A stretch of DNA of 64,000 nt, from positions 17,067,415-17,131,414 of the forward strand of contig CM037840.1 in assembly GCA_021234535.1 (NCBI GenBank), in the 5' to 3' direction. The stretch's first letter is position 1; every line of letters begins with the position of its first letter. A model generated the notes under the pieces. The model was given only the letters and a program-made list of their open reading frames with translations. It made no database searches and was not told where the DNA came from. Position numbers and translations under genes: made by a program. Of this stretch, positions 60,246 to 64,000 are shown one piece after another. The stretch comes from Stichopus chloronotus (Eukaryota; Echinodermata; Holothuroidea; Aspidochirotida; Stichopodidae).

Positions 60246-61001
60246 TCTGGTTGGAGTGTACCCTCTTGCATGCTATCAAGAAAAAACTAAATTGTGCAAG
60301 GAAGAAGGACAATGAAATTTCCATCACCATTTCAGCACAGAAGAATCTTTTGATATGTTTACCACCAAACACAATCTAGAATTTTCGCAAAAGACTGCTC
60401 TAAGCTTTTATTCCTTTGTGACGCACGGCATGGAAAGTCAGCTCTTGGGACAGGCTGATGGTACCATCTTATTATAAACCTCATGACTTTACTCACATTA
60501 GTTGTGATATCTTTAAGATATGTCTTAAAGAAAGAGCCTGCCTTAATATACTTCAGAGGGATACCTTCAGCTCACTGCTGAGTTAGATTTGTGACCCTGA
60601 AAGGCAACTGGTTTGAGCATGATATGTTGAAGTGACTTAGTTATTTTTGTACTGTGTTTTTACAACACAACTGACAAAGACATAACAATGGCTCACATAA
60701 TTGTAGTAGTTTTGCTTTGTTTCTTTTTGCTTAGAATTATATCTACAGCAGTACCACAAGGTGAAGACTCCTGGTACATCAATGTTAATGTGCACAACCT
60801 GTATACATTAATTGAAGATAGAGCACATGGCAAAGAAGGTTGTGATATTGCAGTAGAGAAACTTAAAATATGAAAACATAAACATTCAGTTCATTGATGA
60901 ACAACATACCTTGGGAAGACCCCATAACAATATAAAACACGTTAATAAATTTAAGGACAAAAACCAAGTGAGGTAGTAAATGTAAGTCTCTATTATTGTA
61001 A
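60246..61001. other. No gene recognised
   Basis: Contains a 61-codon frame (60,688-60,870) that starts with a hydrophobic stretch. It may be the upstream part of the decayed coding region that follows, but no homology supports it. Confidence 0.3.
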
Positions 61002-61739
61002 AAATGGCAAAGAGAGGCATACAAATTAAATCTTGGCTTTAGGAAGAGATACTTAGAATTTGAAGTAACAACAGAACAAAGAAAATGGAGAAAGATTGCA
61101 GAAAATGCCAAGAGTTGAAAGAATGGGAAATAGTGGACTGAAAGTGAACAGAGGTCTCTGAAAAACTTGATCAGTTGCTTGATAAAACAAAAATACATAT
61201 CAAAGAAAACTTGTTCTAGGAAATGGATAAGACAAATGAAATCAAGACTTGAAGAAAGTATTTCTGATGTGGCAGCATATATGACTAAAATAGGGTTGAA
61301 ACCTGTGTTGTTAGTCGCATAGGATGAGTACAGGAACAAAGTGAAGATGGAATGGACTGCCCCAAGTAACTCAAAGGAAAGCAAAGGAGTAACTATTGAT
61401 GTAGTGATATATAGGAAGGATCACCATCTCATGTTGGACTATGTTAACAAAGAATTATCTCTTTTATCAGCAGACCTCTCATGTCTTAATCAGGTGAGGA
61501 AATGATCGGCCATATTGAATAGTTTGTTTAATGTTAAACATGTGCCAAATGATAAGTATGTCTTTGAGCCACTTGAAAGCAAACTGAACTGGTTGATTTC
61601 ACAGCTTATTGTTAAGGGAAGCATGACCAAGGACAGCCTTCTGCCAAGTCACATTAAGATCAAACTATCAGGTGGCAGCACATGCATAGGGAAAAGATAC
61701 CATGTTGTCAACATGACAATGTTCTTTGTTACTAGCTGA
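61002..61739 (+). pseudogene. Decayed ORF, transposon-associated protein family
   Basis: One reading frame stays coding-like for about 245 codons but is broken by stops at 61,116 (TGA), 61,131 (TAG), 61,320 (TAG) and 61,503 (TGA), ending at TGA 61,737. It includes KRYLEFEVTTEQRKWRK, SISDVAAYMTKIGLKPV, YVNKELSLLSADLSCLNQV and IKIKLSGGSTCIGKRYHVVN. The last piece resembles K-x-K-L-S-G-D-G-T-x-I-G-K-R-x-H-V-V-N. I recall this pattern in uncharacterised multi-copy proteins of cnidarians and other marine animals that look transposon-derived. A continuation in another frame (NNVLYILEVSKKYDELHSAL, near 61,757) fits the same family. Function is unknown; this copy is dead. Confidence 0.5.
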
Positions 61740-63785
61740 TGGAACTCTTTCAGGTAATAATGTCTTGTATATTCTTGAGGTATCTAAAAAGTATGATGAA
61801 CTTCATTCAGCACTTGAAGGCCTTGCTGAAGACTGTGTTAGACTCGCCTCAATAACAGTAATATGAAAAAGATACTCTCTAGAATATGTGCTGGTAACAG
61901 ATTTTAAGCTTTTAAGTGTTCTTTTAGGACTGCAAGCTTGCAGTGCAAAGTATTCATGTGCATAGTGCACTTGCCCTGGCGAGAAGAGATGGGATACCAC
62001 CATTGATTGATCACAATCTGACAAGAAGTTAGGTGTTCATACAATTGAGGATATAAATAAATTTGTAAAAGAAAGAAGGAAACATTTGGTTCGGTAAACA
62101 AACCAGTTTTTTAGTCAATGTCATTTCAAAATTGTGTTTCAAATGTGCTTCATTTATTGCTTAGGATCTCCAAACAGTTGGTTAATCAATTGATTTCAGA
62201 GCTATGTTCATTTGACAACCTTTCCAAAAATGCAAATGAATAGATCAAAAGCTAAAAGCATTGCAGCATTTGAAGTATAATATCAGTCGTGTTGGAATAA
62301 AATGGAATTTCCCTTGCCATCGCACTACAGTGTTCTTTTATGGGAATTCGATTTTGATTTTATTTCTGTACAGCAGAAATCTTTGTAGGTGCTAGGTGTT
62401 CAAGTTGTTTCTAATCAAGTTTGAGAGGTAAACATTGGTATACACTAGTAGTCTAGGGACAATTTGCTTCCTTTTTCACTTAATATTTATGTCTTTCTAT
62501 TTGGAAGAGAACAGTACAGTACTTCCTTCAATCAGGTCATGATTGTAAAAACCTTAACTGCAAATGTTATTACTTTTATGTAGATAGACTGAATGTAATG
62601 TGTTATATTTTATTTCATTATTGTATAAATATCAAGTTTGAAGGTATTGGACATAGTGTAAAGCGTTTAATATTTGTGTGCATATGCTCTATATACATTA
62701 ATCAGAATCTACAGGTAGAAAGTTCACCTTAATACTTGTTGGTTCATTTACTGACACTACTTATATTCCTTAAAAGGTGGTGGCCCACAGTATTAAGCTT
62801 GTGGATAAATTGACCAGTTGATGGAATTCTTGAGCTCTTTTTAATGAAAAATTGTTTGTTGTACACTATATGCTATTCTTTTTTTTATGATTTCTCATTC
62901 CTTTTCTCTTCAAGTACTACACTTGTTTAATATTTGTTGCGTAGAAAGAAGTTTTTCTGTCAAATGCAACATAAATAAACAGGATTTTGCAAATGTTTTT
63001 TCTTCATTTTCTAAGTGTTTATGTTAGCAACAAATTGTGAAGGAGAGTTATACATTATAGAAATTATTATTTTATCTGTAGACACTCTTCCTTTCCTAGT
63101 TTATTGCCCCCTTCATTTATTCTTGTTGACAAAAGCAGCCACCTCAACACTCCTACCAGTCTTGCAAATAAGCAGAGCTTAAAATGCTACCTATTCATAA
63201 ATGGAATCGCCCAAAATAATTTCCATCACGGCTCCACAGAAATTTTGGTGAAGCGCACTGAGTCATAGAAGTGGTCACCATGGAGTGACTTTTAAAAGAG
63301 TTCCCAACATACATTCTGAGCTGGATTGAATGATACGTTACTTTGCGACAAACTAAAAATCAAATGTTGATTTGATTTAAAGGTGATGTATGGAAGTAAT
63401 GTGCACTTATCCAAAGTGAAACAAATCTCTTTGTAGTATACAATCTTCCAAAGTGATTCAACAAGTAATATACCACGTTGAACAGCCACATGCACGGACC
63501 TCAAATTTGACCTTGATTGTACATGTGAGACTGCTATGTATGCATGCTCATGAACTACACTACAAGTTTTTATTCCTTGCGAAAGAATCTCAAGAAAGGA
63601 ATCTGGACTGACCTCTCATTTTTTTCCCAACAGTACTGCATTATGTGATATTGGTCAAAGGTTATTATAGTCACCCACACTCAGATAACAAAAAGCTGGT
63701 AATGCAAAATCTTGAGGAATAGAGATGTTGGAATTGTGTCAGAATCATGTAGCAAATAGCTGTACGGTATTGAGAACTAGAAGGC
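61740..63785. other. No gene recognised
   Basis: The first 120 bases carry the frameshifted tail of the decayed ORF. Beyond that only AT-rich sequence without a supported feature. Confidence 0.4.
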
Positions 63786-63789
63786 TTTT

Positions 63790-64000
63790 TTTTTCCTAGT
63801 GTCAACATAGGAACCTATGCAGTCAGGTTGCATATGTATGTGTGTGTGTGTATGTGATGCATAAGAGTGCGAGGTATGTTGCATGATAACTCAACTGCCA
63901 ATTGTTCAAATTTTTTTCAGACTTGGTGTGTTTATGTGTAGCATTGAGTAGATGTGCCCTATTGTTGTTGATGGAGGTCAAAGGTCATTTGAGATTACTA
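63790..64000. repeat. Family A block, cut by window end
   Basis: A weak left end (AGGAACCTATGCAGTCAGG), a TG tract (63,836-63,855), then the first unit ending in GGAGGTCAAAGGTCATTTGA at about 63,968. The array continues past the window. Confidence 0.8.

Noticed and set aside
60688..60873. 61-codon frame with a signal-peptide-like start (MAHIIVVVLLCFFLL)
   Set aside because: The start context is good, but the frame stops soon and no homology was seen. It may be part of the decayed element that follows; not enough to call a secreted protein.
60863..61384. 173-codon frame on the minus strand, hydrophobic and Phe/Leu rich
   Set aside because: It is the antisense shadow of the decayed + strand frame, which shows better protein-like motifs.

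Overview
This 64 kb window is AT-rich animal DNA. It holds one recognisable host gene, split over at least six exons on the + strand, embedded in a very large amount of repeat sequence. The gene is a FERM-domain protein of the band 4.1 superfamily. Its reading frame is closest, by remembered family sequence, to EPB41L4A (NBL4). All six exons have GT donors and AG acceptors, and the reading frame passes every junction, giving 229 continuous residues of FERM lobes F1, F2 and the start of F3. The first coding exon and everything after the start of F3 were not found, so both gene ends lie in unrecognised sequence or outside the window. The repeats and gene structure fit a marine invertebrate, possibly an echinoderm. 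That is an inference; no species marker was seen.

Layout. 1-19,762 lies upstream of the first visible exon. It holds a 106-bp satellite (1,885-3,080), a foldback repeat near 6.3 kb, two arrays of the main repeat (here family A), a decayed tyrosine-recombinase retroelement fragment (11.27-12.01 kb) and family B repeats. 19,763-51,486 is the gene, with introns of about 4.7, 5.5, 9.6, 2.4 and 8.9 kb. These introns contain further family A and B arrays, a 1.7 kb inverted-repeat transposon nested in family B (32.0-33.7 kb), and a 3.4 kb degenerate retroelement-like block (34.76-38.15 kb). 51,487-64,000 is presumably the next intron or the 3' side. It contains family A arrays, a TTAA-flanked inverted-repeat element (54.54-55.36 kb), and a decayed coding frame (61.0-61.74 kb) that resembles transposon-associated proteins.

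Most notable signal. Family A is a roughly 145-bp tandem unit found in at least sixteen blocks. Nearly every unit carries ordered AGGTCA half-sites in a DR1 then DR4 then DR4 spacing (nuclear-receptor response-element geometry) and a GTAAACA forkhead core. Some blocks have a conserved left hairpin, a TG-rich tract, the tandem core and a right hairpin whose stem shows compensating base changes. A separate leader module in two copies carries a near-consensus RFX X-box. Taken together this looks like a mobile or amplified family that spreads clustered transcription-factor sites through and around the gene. Function is not shown by sequence alone.

No tRNA, rRNA, CRISPR array, bacterial operon or intact transposase was found. 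Most open frames of 60-120 codons in the window fall in repeats or intron sequence and are not supported as genes.
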